Assembly: GCA_050633525.1 (NCBI GenBank)
Contig: JBOEGR010000009.1
Span: 62,001 to 126,000 of the forward strand
Direction: 5' to 3'
Origin: CANLBN01 sp050633525
GTDB taxonomy: Bacteria > Pseudomonadota > Gammaproteobacteria > Pseudomonadales > Cellvibrionaceae
Length of the DNA stretch: 64,000 nt
Below, in pieces: positions 17,481 through 26,879 of the stretch; positions within the stretch are counted from its first letter, which is position 1, and every line of letters begins with the position of its first letter. Both the position numbers and the translations under genes were made by a program. The notes beneath the pieces were generated by a model. The model saw only the letters and a program-made list of their open reading frames with translations. It was not told the DNA's origin and did not search any database.

Positions 17481-17525
17481 AGGAGGTATACTTAATGACA
17501 TTATTCCCGCCTTCGCGGGAGTAAT
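17481..17525 (+). other. REP-like hairpin behind a strong ribosome site and nine-codon ORF
   Basis: ATTATTCCCGC (17500-17510), loop CTTC, GCGGGAGTAAT (17515-17525) is an 11-pair stem of the type found in dispersed intergenic palindromes. AAGGAGGT just upstream is correctly placed for an ATG at 17495 that opens only nine codons into the stem. No downstream gene on this strand uses it, so either it is a chance combination or a leader-like remnant. Confidence 0.45.
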
Positions 17526-17583
17526 GATAGTGATGAGTCGTTATTGTTAAGTTGTTATTGTTGATTTTGCGATAGGTATAAGC

Positions 17584-17913
17584 TCAATCGGGGAATGAGC
17601 AAGTATGTCCGCCATCTCTCCCCGTGCTACTGGCACCACCTTCGCCATCGCAGATTGTTTCTTGCATCCCTAAATCTAAACCACACTTGCCTGTCCCGTC
17701 TGCATCTGAAACGGGAGGGCAGCTCCAATCGCTATTCTGCCCATCACGTCGGTTTGGTGCAAAACGGATAGGTTGCTTTCCCCGTGTATGCATTTTTGTG
17801 TTAGGAGGGGTGTGTAAATTACCACTATTACTTTTACTTTTTTGATGTGCTTGTGCATGCGTAAGGCTTGTGGAAAAACAAAGAAAAAATACTAAAATAG
17901 TTGATGGTTTCAT
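17584..17913 (-). CDS. small secreted cysteine-containing protein
   Basis: ATG at 17913 is preferred over a longer frame starting at 17955 because AGGAGA lies 6 bases upstream. The 109-residue product has a classic signal peptide (MKPSTILVFFLCFSTSLTHA, cleavage near AQA). The mature part contains four cysteines (SDWSCPPVSDADGTGKCG, ETICDGEGG, HTCSFPD) and many Gly and Asp residues, suggesting two disulfides and possibly metal binding. I do not recognise a family. It is a single gene with no clear partner. Confidence 0.6.
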   Translation of the reverse strand: MKPSTILVFFLCFSTSLTHAQAHQKSKSNSGNLHTPPNTKMHTRGKQPIRFAPNRRDGQNSDWSCPPVSDADGTGKCGLDLGMQETICDGEGGASSTGRDGGHTCSFPD

Positions 17914-18324
17914 TGTTGTCTCCTGAAAAATAATCTGTAATTGTTGAAAAGACAATGGTGAGTTGTCATCTCATGACTACCATGCCTTTGTACATCAGTC
18001 GAAAGTCGGAGATAAAAAGTTCAATGACATTTTCAGATAATCACTTAATCCGAGAGCGCCATAGCTATGAGATAGGTGGTTCTTGTCATAAAATAATTAT
18101 GAAACTGGCGTAGCCATATTTTTTTATGATTATGGTGGGTAATGTTTAGGAAGCTTGCAATCAACAAAAGTAGGAGCGGGATAACTCTTTGAGCTTGATT
18201 GAACTGGCTGCTTATTTTTGAGGGTGTTTGTTTTTATTGGTTTCTGGTTGTCTAATTAAATAGGTTATTATTTTGTTAATGGCCGTATTAGTTAGTTCTG
18301 TAGAGTAATGATTGTCTTGATCGA
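17914..18324. other. intergenic region, no gene seen
   Basis: About 410 AT-rich bases between the start of the cysteine protein gene and the end of the next minus-strand gene. It must hold the promoter of the former. I see no convincing hairpin, repeat or conserved RNA, and no frame with a signal or ribosome site. Confidence 0.5.
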
Positions 18325-19566
18325 CTATTTTCTTGAGCTAATAGTAGATAAACGTTCTACATGGTTGTTAGAAAATGACCAATTGATCTTATCTTTTTCT
18401 TTAATTAAACCTCGTTTTTGGGGGCTTAAGTTATGCTTTAGAATGAGTAATAAATCGCTGCTTACCCAAGGACTATTAAAGAAATATCCATGACCATTAC
18501 CGCTATTCGCTTTCTGTGCATTGCTTGCATTAATAAAAAAAAGTTTTTTGTTGTTTGTAAAAAACATTTTTGTTGTGTTAGGCATGTTATTTGAATTTTC
18601 AATAAATTGACCTAGTCGCCCCTCACTGAAAAGCAGGTTTGATAGCCCTAAAGCGTCATCTGTGCTGGACATATAAATTGTCATCATCTCAGGGATGTTG
18701 AGTAGCTCATTTCCAGCGGAAGCAGCAAAAATTCTAGAATCATAATCACTCGCAGCGAGTATGACATTTCCAATGCGAATGTGCTGTTTGATGAATTCAT
18801 TGTCTTTATCATGATGCTTTAACGCGAGTTGTTGAATGGCGGTTATGACAACACGTGTTCCCGCACTATAGCCGATAATATGAATACGCTCGACATCAGT
18901 GTGATGATTGAGGTATTCAATGAATAAGCGCAAATTGTGTCCTGATAATTGTGCAGTCTCAACATCTTTGAAGTAAGCGAGGCGCTTTGGTGTGGCGGGC
19001 CAGGCATAGGCAATAAAAACACCGTCATTATTCATATACTGCCAGAATTCTGAAGAAACCAATAAAGGGTTTTCAAAAACGGTCTTATAACCATGTACAT
19101 AGATGTATATATCTTTTTGAGACGATGTGGATAATTTTCTATTTATTTTTTCTGCGAATAGGCTGTCAGCAATGGGTATTTTTTTAAGGTGATCATCAGA
19201 CCTTGATGTTAATTTTCCGTAAGGTAAAGCAGCTGTTAAATATCCATATTCATCGATTTTGCTAATATTGATTTTATTTTTATTATTTAATATCGATGAT
19301 TGAACTTCCCCTGAGCCTACACGCAATATGCTAGATCGATTAGAGTTGTAGTAAGTGGCAATGTCTACTTTTTTAGTGGGCTCGCGGTCCGTTATGTAAA
19401 AAATATCTTTATTTTCCTTTAATTTTCGAGGGAAAAAATAGTTTTTAATATTAAGATCGCTATAGATTAGTGGTTCTGGCATAGCTGCAATTTGCGAGAT
19501 ACTGCTATAAGAGGTGCAGCCAGAAATACACAATACAAGTAAAATGGGATATAAAAATGGCTGCAT
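18325..19566 (-). CDS. lipoprotein alpha/beta hydrolase, DUF900-like
   Basis: A 413-residue lipoprotein (signal ending ISGC, Cys about 17) followed by an alpha/beta-hydrolase domain at about 140-330. Visible elements are the oxyanion strand IYVHGYKTVFENPL, the FIAYAWPA strand and the nucleophile elbow GYSAG (Ser about 233). These match DUF900-type hydrolases, which are predicted serine esterases or lipases. It is encoded 22 bases after the second hydrolase gene in the same direction, so they are probably one operon. Location is likely the outer-membrane inner face. Substrate unknown. Confidence 0.8.
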   Translation of the reverse strand: MQPFLYPILLVLCISGCTSYSSISQIAAMPEPLIYSDLNIKNYFFPRKLKENKDIFYITDREPTKKVDIATYYNSNRSSILRVGSGEVQSSILNNKNKINISKIDEYGYLTAALPYGKLTSRSDDHLKKIPIADSLFAEKINRKLSTSSQKDIYIYVHGYKTVFENPLLVSSEFWQYMNNDGVFIAYAWPATPKRLAYFKDVETAQLSGHNLRLFIEYLNHHTDVERIHIIGYSAGTRVVITAIQQLALKHHDKDNEFIKQHIRIGNVILAASDYDSRIFAASAGNELLNIPEMMTIYMSSTDDALGLSNLLFSEGRLGQFIENSNNMPNTTKMFFTNNKKLFFINASNAQKANSGNGHGYFFNSPWVSSDLLLILKHNLSPQKRGLIKEKDKINWSFSNNHVERLSTISSRK

Positions 19567-19588
19567 AATGAAATACTCTAATCATCCA

Positions 19589-20830
19589 TTAGTGTGTGGT
19601 GTTGAGGATGGCTTCTACTTTCTTAAGGGTTTCGGGGCTATTTAGAATGCTGACATGGTTTTCGTCATAGCCTATCACTTTAATTGCTTCTTCTTGTGCC
19701 TTTATGGCCAATTGGCTGGCTAATGTCACAGTCCCATCAGTATTCGAGTCGCTGATAATACTCCCTTTGCCTTTATGACTGAAGAGTAAATAATATTGTA
19801 TGTGTTCTGACAATGATTGTTTGTGTAAAGAATTTAAATAAGGACTGTCAGGCACCATATCAAACCACGACGGGACAGCGATAGGCGCAAATTTTGTGCC
19901 TTGACTTGCTGCATTATGTCCAAGCCAAGGTGTCGAAAGAGTGATGAATGTTGTGATCATCTTCGTGTTATGGTTGGCTAGTTGATCATTTATAAAGCCT
20001 CTTGAGACTAGTCCGCCCATGCTGTGAGCAACAACAGCTAATCGATCAAAACCGTAAGTTGTTTTAAGAATATTAATAGATTGACTAAGAGATTTACTTA
20101 ATGAGCCCAATCTTATTCCGGATGGGTACTGAACAACCCATGGTTGAAAGCGTTTACGATCCATATTATTTAAAAAATAAAGCCAGTCGTGACCAGAACC
20201 ACTGATTCCATGCACAAATAGAACCGGTATTTTATTGGGGTCATACTTTTCTAAAAAATAAATACCTGTGTTGCCTTGTAGGTGAAAGTCGACGGGTTTC
20301 CACATGCCGAGAGGGCCGTTCTCCTGTTTAAATATATCTGTTTTGACCACTTTGCCGATGTTCATTCTCTCTAAATTCACGGTTTTGCGTGTTTGGCCAG
20401 GGATGTAAAGTGTAGGAAGTGTGTTCTTGGCTTCTACCGCGTTGCGCAATACGAGCTTGATGTTTGTGTTGGATTTCTCGATTAATGTTGGAGCACCATA
20501 CCAACTCACGCGTTCATTGTCTTGTAATGTGAAGTCTTGATTGCTGTCTTCAAAAGCGAGTAGGTAATATTGCCCAGGTGGTGCAGACAGCACGAAACTA
20601 TCGGCTCCATAAATAACGGTATACGCTTCGAGAGGGTATTTTCCATTTTCAGAACGACTTAAGGTAACCACGATGGGAGAGGTGTTATTGTGATTGGCTT
20701 CTACTTTCCCGCTAATATGGATGGCGCTGTCAATCTGTTTAACGTTTTTGTTGAGATCAATAAACATACACCCGGATAAGAAAAGACAAGTAAAGAGCGG
20801 TATGCTTGCTCGAAGAATATTTTTAGACAT
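19589..20830 (-). CDS. lipoprotein alpha/beta hydrolase (lipase/PGAP1-like)
   Basis: A 413-residue lipoprotein (lipobox LSGC, Cys about 21). Residues about 30-130 form a beta-rich domain. The hydrolase domain (about 205-410) has the oxyanion strand VLFVHGISGSGHDW, the nucleophile elbow AHSMGG (Ser about 270) and a late His in YDENHVSIL. This is the pattern of triacylglycerol lipase/DUF676/PGAP1-like enzymes. It is the first gene of a two-gene unit with the DUF900-like hydrolase. Both being membrane-tethered suggests concerted hydrolysis of lipids or esters outside the cytoplasm, which is inference. Confidence 0.82.
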   Translation of the reverse strand: MSKNILRASIPLFTCLFLSGCMFIDLNKNVKQIDSAIHISGKVEANHNNTSPIVVTLSRSENGKYPLEAYTVIYGADSFVLSAPPGQYYLLAFEDSNQDFTLQDNERVSWYGAPTLIEKSNTNIKLVLRNAVEAKNTLPTLYIPGQTRKTVNLERMNIGKVVKTDIFKQENGPLGMWKPVDFHLQGNTGIYFLEKYDPNKIPVLFVHGISGSGHDWLYFLNNMDRKRFQPWVVQYPSGIRLGSLSKSLSQSINILKTTYGFDRLAVVAHSMGGLVSRGFINDQLANHNTKMITTFITLSTPWLGHNAASQGTKFAPIAVPSWFDMVPDSPYLNSLHKQSLSEHIQYYLLFSHKGKGSIISDSNTDGTVTLASQLAIKAQEEAIKVIGYDENHVSILNSPETLKKVEAILNTTH

Positions 20831-20901
20831 AAAAAATCCAATATTAGCGTGAGTGTATTTAGTTCAGGGTTAAATTTTTAAAATGAAGTTAAGCTCAGCC
20901 T

Positions 20902-22107
20902 TTATAGGTAAATAGCAATTCTAATAACAAAAGCATTTGCAATGTCCACAAAAAAAGCGGCTACTAAGGGTAGTATTAAAAAGGCAGTGGGTGCTGGCCC
21001 ATGAGCTTTGGTAACAGCGGTCATATTAGCAATGGCGGTGGGCGTTGCTCCCAATGCAAAACCACCAAATCCTGCACTTAACACAGCAGCCTGGTAATTT
21101 TTACCCATCAATGGGAAAAGGATAAAAATAATAAAAAACACTGCGGCAGCTGTTTGTAGAAACAAAATAAATAACAGTGGTCCCGCTAACCCTGCAATTG
21201 TCCATAATTGCATGCTCATCAAGGACATTGCTAAGAAAAGCCCCAATGAAAAATCTGAAATCATCGCCAAAGCCGGAGTGCGAGCAGGCCAATGCAATTT
21301 GGGCAATAGGTAGGGTACGCTGTTGGATAGGATAATACCGGTTAATAAGCAGGTGACGAAGAGAGGGAGTTTAAACCCTAGTTCGGTAATGGCCTGATTA
21401 ATCATATAGCCAATAATAATAGCAATATGAATTGTCAGTATCACTGCCATTAAATTCATGTGATTGATTGAGCCTGTATTCCTATCTGTTTCACTATAGG
21501 GGATGCCTACCATTGGTTTTTCATCCATTTCTCCCTTTAACTTATGGCGGGCTAATAGGAATTGTGCGATAGGTCCACCAATTAAACTTGCGAGTATAAG
21601 GCCAAGGGTGGCGGAGGCGATGCCAATTTCTAGTGCATTTTCAACACCGATTGCAGCGATATCCGGCGCCCACGCAATGGTTGTTCCATGGCCACCTATC
21701 AGAGAAGCTGAACCGGCTAGCACGCCAACGGCAGTAGGGCTATCAACGAGTTTGGCTCCAGAGATCCCGACGATATTTTGAATGACAATATAGGACAAAG
21801 TGAGAACGAGCATAGTGAGTAATGGCTTACCGCCATTGATCAAGTCAGATAGCTTTGCATTGAGACCGATAGTCGTAAAAAAGTAGACTAACAATGTATC
21901 GCGGGTATCTAATTGAAATTCAATTTCTGTGTCAAGTAATACAAAAATAGAAAAAGTTATTAGGCTCGCGAGTAAACCACCGCTAACGGGTTCAGGAATG
22001 TTGTAAGTACGCAAAAATGAAATATGTCGGTTGATATAAACACCCGCAAAGAAAACCAGAATGCCCAAGGTGTAAGTTAGGAAATCGTCAACAATAAATA
22101 CATTCAT
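20902..22107 (-). CDS. gltS: sodium/glutamate symporter GltS
   Basis: A 401-residue inner-membrane protein of GltS size and layout, with about ten membrane segments in two inverted halves. The family phrases SLIGGHGTTIAWAPDI and AGFGGFALGATPTAIANM mark the two re-entrant substrate/Na+ sites. It imports glutamate with sodium. The start lies 3 bases after the stop of the small K+ channel gene, so the two are co-transcribed with the channel first. Pairing a glutamate importer with a K+ channel fits osmotic balancing, since K-glutamate is the usual bacterial osmolyte; this link is inferred. Confidence 0.93.
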   Translation of the reverse strand: MNVFIVDDFLTYTLGILVFFAGVYINRHISFLRTYNIPEPVSGGLLASLITFSIFVLLDTEIEFQLDTRDTLLVYFFTTIGLNAKLSDLINGGKPLLTMLVLTLSYIVIQNIVGISGAKLVDSPTAVGVLAGSASLIGGHGTTIAWAPDIAAIGVENALEIGIASATLGLILASLIGGPIAQFLLARHKLKGEMDEKPMVGIPYSETDRNTGSINHMNLMAVILTIHIAIIIGYMINQAITELGFKLPLFVTCLLTGIILSNSVPYLLPKLHWPARTPALAMISDFSLGLFLAMSLMSMQLWTIAGLAGPLLFILFLQTAAAVFFIIFILFPLMGKNYQAAVLSAGFGGFALGATPTAIANMTAVTKAHGPAPTAFLILPLVAAFFVDIANAFVIRIAIYL

Positions 22108-22110
22108 AGC

Positions 22111-22557
22111 TTAATCATCTGCTCGAGTGTTGTCTTTGATATGTAAACCTCTTGTCTTTTGTATAAATTGCACTAGAAAAGCGGTATTGAGTCCAAAAAT
22201 AATGAGGCCATTAACTGCAATCATACTGGATAGCAAACGCCAATTGGCGTTGAGAGTAATATCCCCGTAGCCTAAGGTTGTTAATGTGACAGTCACAAAG
22301 TAAAGTGCTTCTTCCAATGCATTGAGTGCGCCAACCTGTAGTAGAAGAAAGGCCCATACCCAAGCGATGATAGTAATCGCTAAAAGTGTCCATAAGACAA
22401 CGGCCGTCATTACTATTGATGTTTTAAGAAAAGAGGCTGGATTATTTAGCCAGTTAGCTATGCGTGTTAAATATAGAATAGCGACATTGAATAGTACAAC
22501 CTGAATAATCACTGTCGATACAATAACGATAGAGCCTAGTAGTAGCTGGTTAATCAT
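22111..22557 (-). CDS. two-span potassium channel (ion_trans_2 family)
   Basis: A 148-residue membrane protein with hydrophobic segments at about 5-30 and 48-75, a pore helix and the selectivity filter TTLGYGDI (93-100), then a last segment at about 110-132. It has no RCK or other regulatory domain, so it is a minimal tetrameric K+ channel. It precedes gltS by 3 bases on the minus strand, forming a two-gene operon. Confidence 0.88.
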   Translation of the reverse strand: MINQLLLGSIVIVSTVIIQVVLFNVAILYLTRIANWLNNPASFLKTSIVMTAVVLWTLLAITIIAWVWAFLLLQVGALNALEEALYFVTVTLTTLGYGDITLNANWRLLSSMIAVNGLIIFGLNTAFLVQFIQKTRGLHIKDNTRADD

Positions 22558-22652
22558 AGTGGTAATTTGAATGGTTAGCCTTCATAATGTTGTTCTATCT
22601 CAAGGTACTTTAAATTTACTATTTTACTAATGATAATGGAAGGTTACCTATT

Positions 22653-23726
22653 ATGCTAATCGGCATTAATTCTCTACGTCGTATTTGCCTTTTTCTATTC
22701 GTTGTTACCATGGCATTATTGGTTGCTTGTGCTGAAAAAGAGCAGCAGACTATTACTGAGCCAGCAGTTCGTCCAATTAAACTCATCACCATAGCAGCCC
22801 CAGATTCAAAACAATCAAACCGCTATCCAGCTGTTATAGATGCAGCTCAATCATCGTCTTTGAGTTTTGAGGTAGGTGGTGTAGTCGAGAAAGTCTTTGT
22901 CAAAGCATCACAAGAGATTGAGAAAGGGGCTATTATTGCTCAGTTGCGCCAACGTGATTTTCGTAACCAAGTTACATCTGCTCAAGCACAATTTAAAAAT
23001 GCGGAAGATGAATATCAACGTGCATTGCGTTTATCAAAAGAAAATGCGATTGCGAAAAATGTATTGGACCAACGCAAGACGCAGCGTGATGTTGCGAAAT
23101 CAAGCTTAGATAGTGCAAAAAAGGCATTGGATGATACCGTGTTGCTGGCTCCGTTTAATGGTGTGATTGCCGCTTTGCCAATAAAAGAATTACAGGCCAT
23201 TCAGCCCGGTACCGAAGCAGCATCAATCATTGACTTAACAGCGCTAGAGGCATCGATTGATATGCCTGCCAGTGTGATTGCGACGGTAGAGCAGCGTAGC
23301 GACAAACAGGCCTTTGTCTTCCTCGATGCGGCACCGTCTAAAAAAATAGAGGCAACGTTTAAAAAGGCAACATTGGTTGCTGATACTGTTTCTCAAACCT
23401 ACAAAGTTGTATTCTCATTTACCCCTCCTGAAGATTTATTAATCCTTCCTGGAATGAATGCGACATTGATAGCAGAGTCTAATGCGGATGCGGCGAATAT
23501 CAATGCAGCGATTCCTCTGGCGGCTATTTTGTCAGAAGGTAATCAGCAATATGTATGGTTGGTAGATAATGATTTAATGACGGTATCAAAGCGTTTAATC
23601 GAAGTTGAGCCGGGTATCGGTAATAGTTTACGCGTCAGTAAGGGTTTGTCAGCGGGCGAGACTATTGCTGGTGCGGGAGCTGCCTATTTGAGTGAGGGCA
23701 TGAAGGTGCGTTCTTGGGATGAATAG
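22653..23726 (+). CDS. RND efflux periplasmic adaptor (HlyD/AcrA family)
   Basis: A 357-residue lipoprotein (signal ending LLVAC, Cys about 26) with the membrane-fusion-protein layout: lipoyl half (FEVGGVVEKVFVKASQEIEKG, about 70-90), helical hairpin (about 100-155), second lipoyl half (DTVLLAPFNGVIAALPI), a beta-barrel and the membrane-proximal domain near the C-terminus. GGAAGG lies about 10 bases before the ATG. It bridges the RND pump and the outer-membrane channel encoded next. No regulator gene is adjacent. The substrate class is not evident. Confidence 0.93.
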   Translation: MLIGINSLRRICLFLFVVTMALLVACAEKEQQTITEPAVRPIKLITIAAPDSKQSNRYPAVIDAAQSSSLSFEVGGVVEKVFVKASQEIEKGAIIAQLRQRDFRNQVTSAQAQFKNAEDEYQRALRLSKENAIAKNVLDQRKTQRDVAKSSLDSAKKALDDTVLLAPFNGVIAALPIKELQAIQPGTEAASIIDLTALEASIDMPASVIATVEQRSDKQAFVFLDAAPSKKIEATFKKATLVADTVSQTYKVVFSFTPPEDLLILPGMNATLIAESNADAANINAAIPLAAILSEGNQQYVWLVDNDLMTVSKRLIEVEPGIGNSLRVSKGLSAGETIAGAGAAYLSEGMKVRSWDE

Positions 23727-23787
23727 TGTCCTCTGTTTTATCTCATATTTTTAAAATATTGATGCCCCTACGAATACTGAGTCAAAT

Positions 23788-26700
23788 ATGAATATCGCTG
23801 AATTTACCATTAAAAATACAGTTCTGAGTGTTATCGTTATCTTGCTTGCCTTAGTAGGCGGTTTGACTGCTTATGAATCAATGCCTCGCTTCGAGGACCC
23901 AGAATTTACCATTCGATCCGCTGTTATTTATACCCAATATCCTGGCGCTAGCCCTTTGCAAGTCGCTGAAGAAGTGACGTCACCACTAGAAAAAGCGATT
24001 AAGCAACTTCAAGAAGTGGATGTGATTACCTCTAAGTCTCGTGCCGGTGTTTCTGAAATTACGGTTGATATTAAGTACGAATTCTCGCCGACGAAAGCGG
24101 ATTTACAACTGATCTGGACTAAATTAAGAAATAAAGTAAAAGATGCAGAGTCATCATTGCCTCCAGGTACACAAACCCCAATAGTGAATGACGATTTTGG
24201 TGATGTTTATGGTCTTTATTACTTTATTACCGGCGAAGGTTATTCTCCCGCTGAGTTAAAGCGTTATGTTAAGTCATTACAAGACGACTTACTGCAAGTG
24301 GATGGTGTTGCCAAAGTAAACACCAGCGGGATATTGCAAGAAGCAATTTTTGTAGAGATATCCAGTCAAGACGCAGTCAGTTTAGGTGTTTCTGTTAGTA
24401 GTATTTATCAAATGTTGGAAAAGCAAAATACACTTGCAGCATCGGGTGATGTCGTTATTAACGATCAACGTATTATGATTTCTCCCTCTGGAGGTATCGA
24501 TTCAGTAGAAGCAATTAAAAATTTAGTTGTCCCGACCCAAGGGCAAAATACTGAATCTAGACTGATTTATTTAAAAGATATTGCTTACGTTTGGAGAGGG
24601 TACCAGACTCCGCCGCGATTAGTTCATCGCTATAATGGCAAGAGTGCAATTGGCTTAGGTATAGCTGGTCAGTCGGGCAGTAATATTGTGGCTATTAGTA
24701 AAGCGGTAGACGCAAAAATAAAACAAGCGGAAAGCCGTCGTCCGTTGGGCATAGAGTTACATGAATATTATCATCAGGGTAATATCGTTGATGCGGCCGT
24801 ACAGGACTTCGTTGTTAATGTCATCGTTGCATTAGCGATTGTGATTATCACCTTATTCATTTTTATGGGTATGCAATCTGCAATCGTTATTGGTGCCATA
24901 TTGCTGTTAACCATTGCTGCTACTTTGGCGACGATGAGTATCGTTGATATTCCTATGCATCGAATTTCTCTAGGCGCTTTAATTATCGCTTTGGGAATGA
25001 TGGTTGATAATGCGATTGTTGTCACAGAAGGAATATTGATCGGTGTGCAACAAGGAAGGAAAAAATTAGATATCGCAAAAGAAATAGTCAGTCAAACTAA
25101 GTGGCCCTTATTAGGAGGCACCTTGGTTGGCATTATTGCTTTTGCTCCTATCGGGTTTGCGCCGGGTTCTACCGCTGAATTTACCGGCCACTTGTTTTGG
25201 GTCATTCTGATTTCTTTGTTATATAGTTGGGTATTTGCGATTACTCTAACGCCGCTCTTTTGTTATTGGCTCTTTAAAGAGCGCGATCAACAGTCATTAG
25301 TAGCAAAAAAACAGAGTACTTTTTTACTTGCTTATACATCTTTAGTAGATACAGCCATACGAGGGCGTTGGTATACAGTAGCTGGTGTTATCGGTGTTTT
25401 TATTGCATCCGTTTGGGGCTTTCAATTTGTTAAAAGTGGTTTCTTTCCCGCGTCGACAACGCCTCAAATTGTGGTTGATTATTGGCTGCCACAAGGCGCT
25501 ACACTGACTAAAACACAAAGAGATATGGAGTCTCTAGAAGTATTTGTCGAGCAATTGGAAGGCGTCGAAGATATTCAAACAAGTATAGGAGGCGGTGGTA
25601 TTCGTTTTATGTTGGTTTATTCTCCTGAATCAGCAAACGAAGCGTATGGTCAATTATTACTGAAAGTGGATGACTACAGAAAAATAGATGCCTTAATTCC
25701 ACAAATCCAGTCTTATATCGATGAAAATTATGCTGATGCACAAGCGAAAGTTTGGCGCTTTCAGTTGGGCCCCGGTGGTGGTTCGAAGATTGAGGCAGCC
25801 TTTAAAGGCCCAGACCCGAGCGTTCTAAGAACATTGGCTAATCAAGCAAAAGCGATCATGGTTGCAGATGGCCGAGCTTTATCCATTAAAGATGATTGGA
25901 GGCAAGCAGTCAGTGTTATTGAACCTCTATATTCAGATGTGAAGGGCGCACGTGTTGGTATTTCGCGTCAAGATTTAACGAATGCATTACAAACCAATTT
26001 TTCAGGCCGCTCGGTGGGTGTTTATCGTGAAGGTGATGAGCTGTTGCCCATTATTTCAAGAGCACCAGCTGATGAGCGAGTAGGTATTGATGATATTCGT
26101 AATATTCAAATACTGAGTTCGAGCACAGGACAGCTAGTCCCTATTCGTCAGGTCGTTGATGGTTTTACCACTGTTTGGCGTGATGGTTTATTGCAAAGAG
26201 AAGATAGAATCTGGACTATTAAAGCACAGTCTGACCCCTTTCCTGATGAGCTGGCTGCAACATTGCAGGAACGTTTGAGACCAGCGATTGAAGCAATTCC
26301 TTTGCCTGATGGTTACACGCTTGAGTGGGATGGTGAATACGGAGACTCTAAAGAATCTAATGAAAACCTTGCGTCCACCTTACCTTTAGGTTTGCTTGCA
26401 ATGGTGCTGGTAGTCTTTATTTTATTTGGTAAAGTTCGCCAGCCTGTCATTATTTGGCTTGTCGTACCGCTTTCTATTATAGGTGTTGTTGTTGGCCTCT
26501 TGGTGACAGGACTACCTCTTGAGTTTATGGCGATACTAGGCGTATTGTCTCTTTCAGGTTTGTTAATTAAAAATGCTATCGTATTAGTTGATCAAATTGA
26601 TTTCGAAATCAAGACAGGTAAAGCGCGCTATACGGCAGTCATTGATTCTGCAGTTAGTCGTTTGCGTCCTGTTATGATGGGCACATTAACAACGGTGTTA

Positions 26701-26847
26701 GGAGTCTTACCGCTTTATTTAGATGCTTTCTTTCAATCTATGTCTGTGGTGCTAATTTTTGGTTTGCTCTTTGCTACGGCGTTAACACTTTTGGTCATAC
26801 CGGTACTCTATAGTATTTTCTTTAAGATTCGCCTAGATGAAACATAA
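23788..26847 (+). CDS. RND efflux pump inner-membrane subunit
   Basis: A 1019-residue protein with the RND fold: TM1, a large periplasmic loop, TM2-TM6, TM7, a second loop and TM8-TM12. TM4 carries GMMVDNAIVV (about 404-413), in which the first proton-relay Asp is kept and the second is Asn, as in TriC/MexK-like RND pumps rather than AcrB. Start MNIAEFTIKNTVLSVIVILL is a typical RND N-terminus. It lies 61 bases after the adaptor gene and 32 before the channel gene, giving a complete tripartite operon. Likely exports hydrophobic toxicants; specificity unknown. Confidence 0.94.
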   Translation: MNIAEFTIKNTVLSVIVILLALVGGLTAYESMPRFEDPEFTIRSAVIYTQYPGASPLQVAEEVTSPLEKAIKQLQEVDVITSKSRAGVSEITVDIKYEFSPTKADLQLIWTKLRNKVKDAESSLPPGTQTPIVNDDFGDVYGLYYFITGEGYSPAELKRYVKSLQDDLLQVDGVAKVNTSGILQEAIFVEISSQDAVSLGVSVSSIYQMLEKQNTLAASGDVVINDQRIMISPSGGIDSVEAIKNLVVPTQGQNTESRLIYLKDIAYVWRGYQTPPRLVHRYNGKSAIGLGIAGQSGSNIVAISKAVDAKIKQAESRRPLGIELHEYYHQGNIVDAAVQDFVVNVIVALAIVIITLFIFMGMQSAIVIGAILLLTIAATLATMSIVDIPMHRISLGALIIALGMMVDNAIVVTEGILIGVQQGRKKLDIAKEIVSQTKWPLLGGTLVGIIAFAPIGFAPGSTAEFTGHLFWVILISLLYSWVFAITLTPLFCYWLFKERDQQSLVAKKQSTFLLAYTSLVDTAIRGRWYTVAGVIGVFIASVWGFQFVKSGFFPASTTPQIVVDYWLPQGATLTKTQRDMESLEVFVEQLEGVEDIQTSIGGGGIRFMLVYSPESANEAYGQLLLKVDDYRKIDALIPQIQSYIDENYADAQAKVWRFQLGPGGGSKIEAAFKGPDPSVLRTLANQAKAIMVADGRALSIKDDWRQAVSVIEPLYSDVKGARVGISRQDLTNALQTNFSGRSVGVYREGDELLPIISRAPADERVGIDDIRNIQILSSSTGQLVPIRQVVDGFTTVWRDGLLQREDRIWTIKAQSDPFPDELAATLQERLRPAIEAIPLPDGYTLEWDGEYGDSKESNENLASTLPLGLLAMVLVVFILFGKVRQPVIIWLVVPLSIIGVVVGLLVTGLPLEFMAILGVLSLSGLLIKNAIVLVDQIDFEIKTGKARYTAVIDSAVSRLRPVMMGTLTTVLGVLPLYLDAFFQSMSVVLIFGLLFATALTLLVIPVLYSIFFKIRLDET

Positions 26848-26879
26848 TCACTAAGTTAAAAAATGATAGGAAAGCAATA

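Noticed and set aside
17320..17550. 76-residue frame between the repeat lipoprotein and the cysteine protein
   Set aside because: No convincing ribosome site at its start, no domain, and the region contains an overlapping strong ribosome site in another frame that leads nowhere.
18308..18493. 61-residue plus-strand frame over the end of the DUF900-like gene
   Set aside because: Overlaps a well-supported hydrolase gene and lacks any domain.
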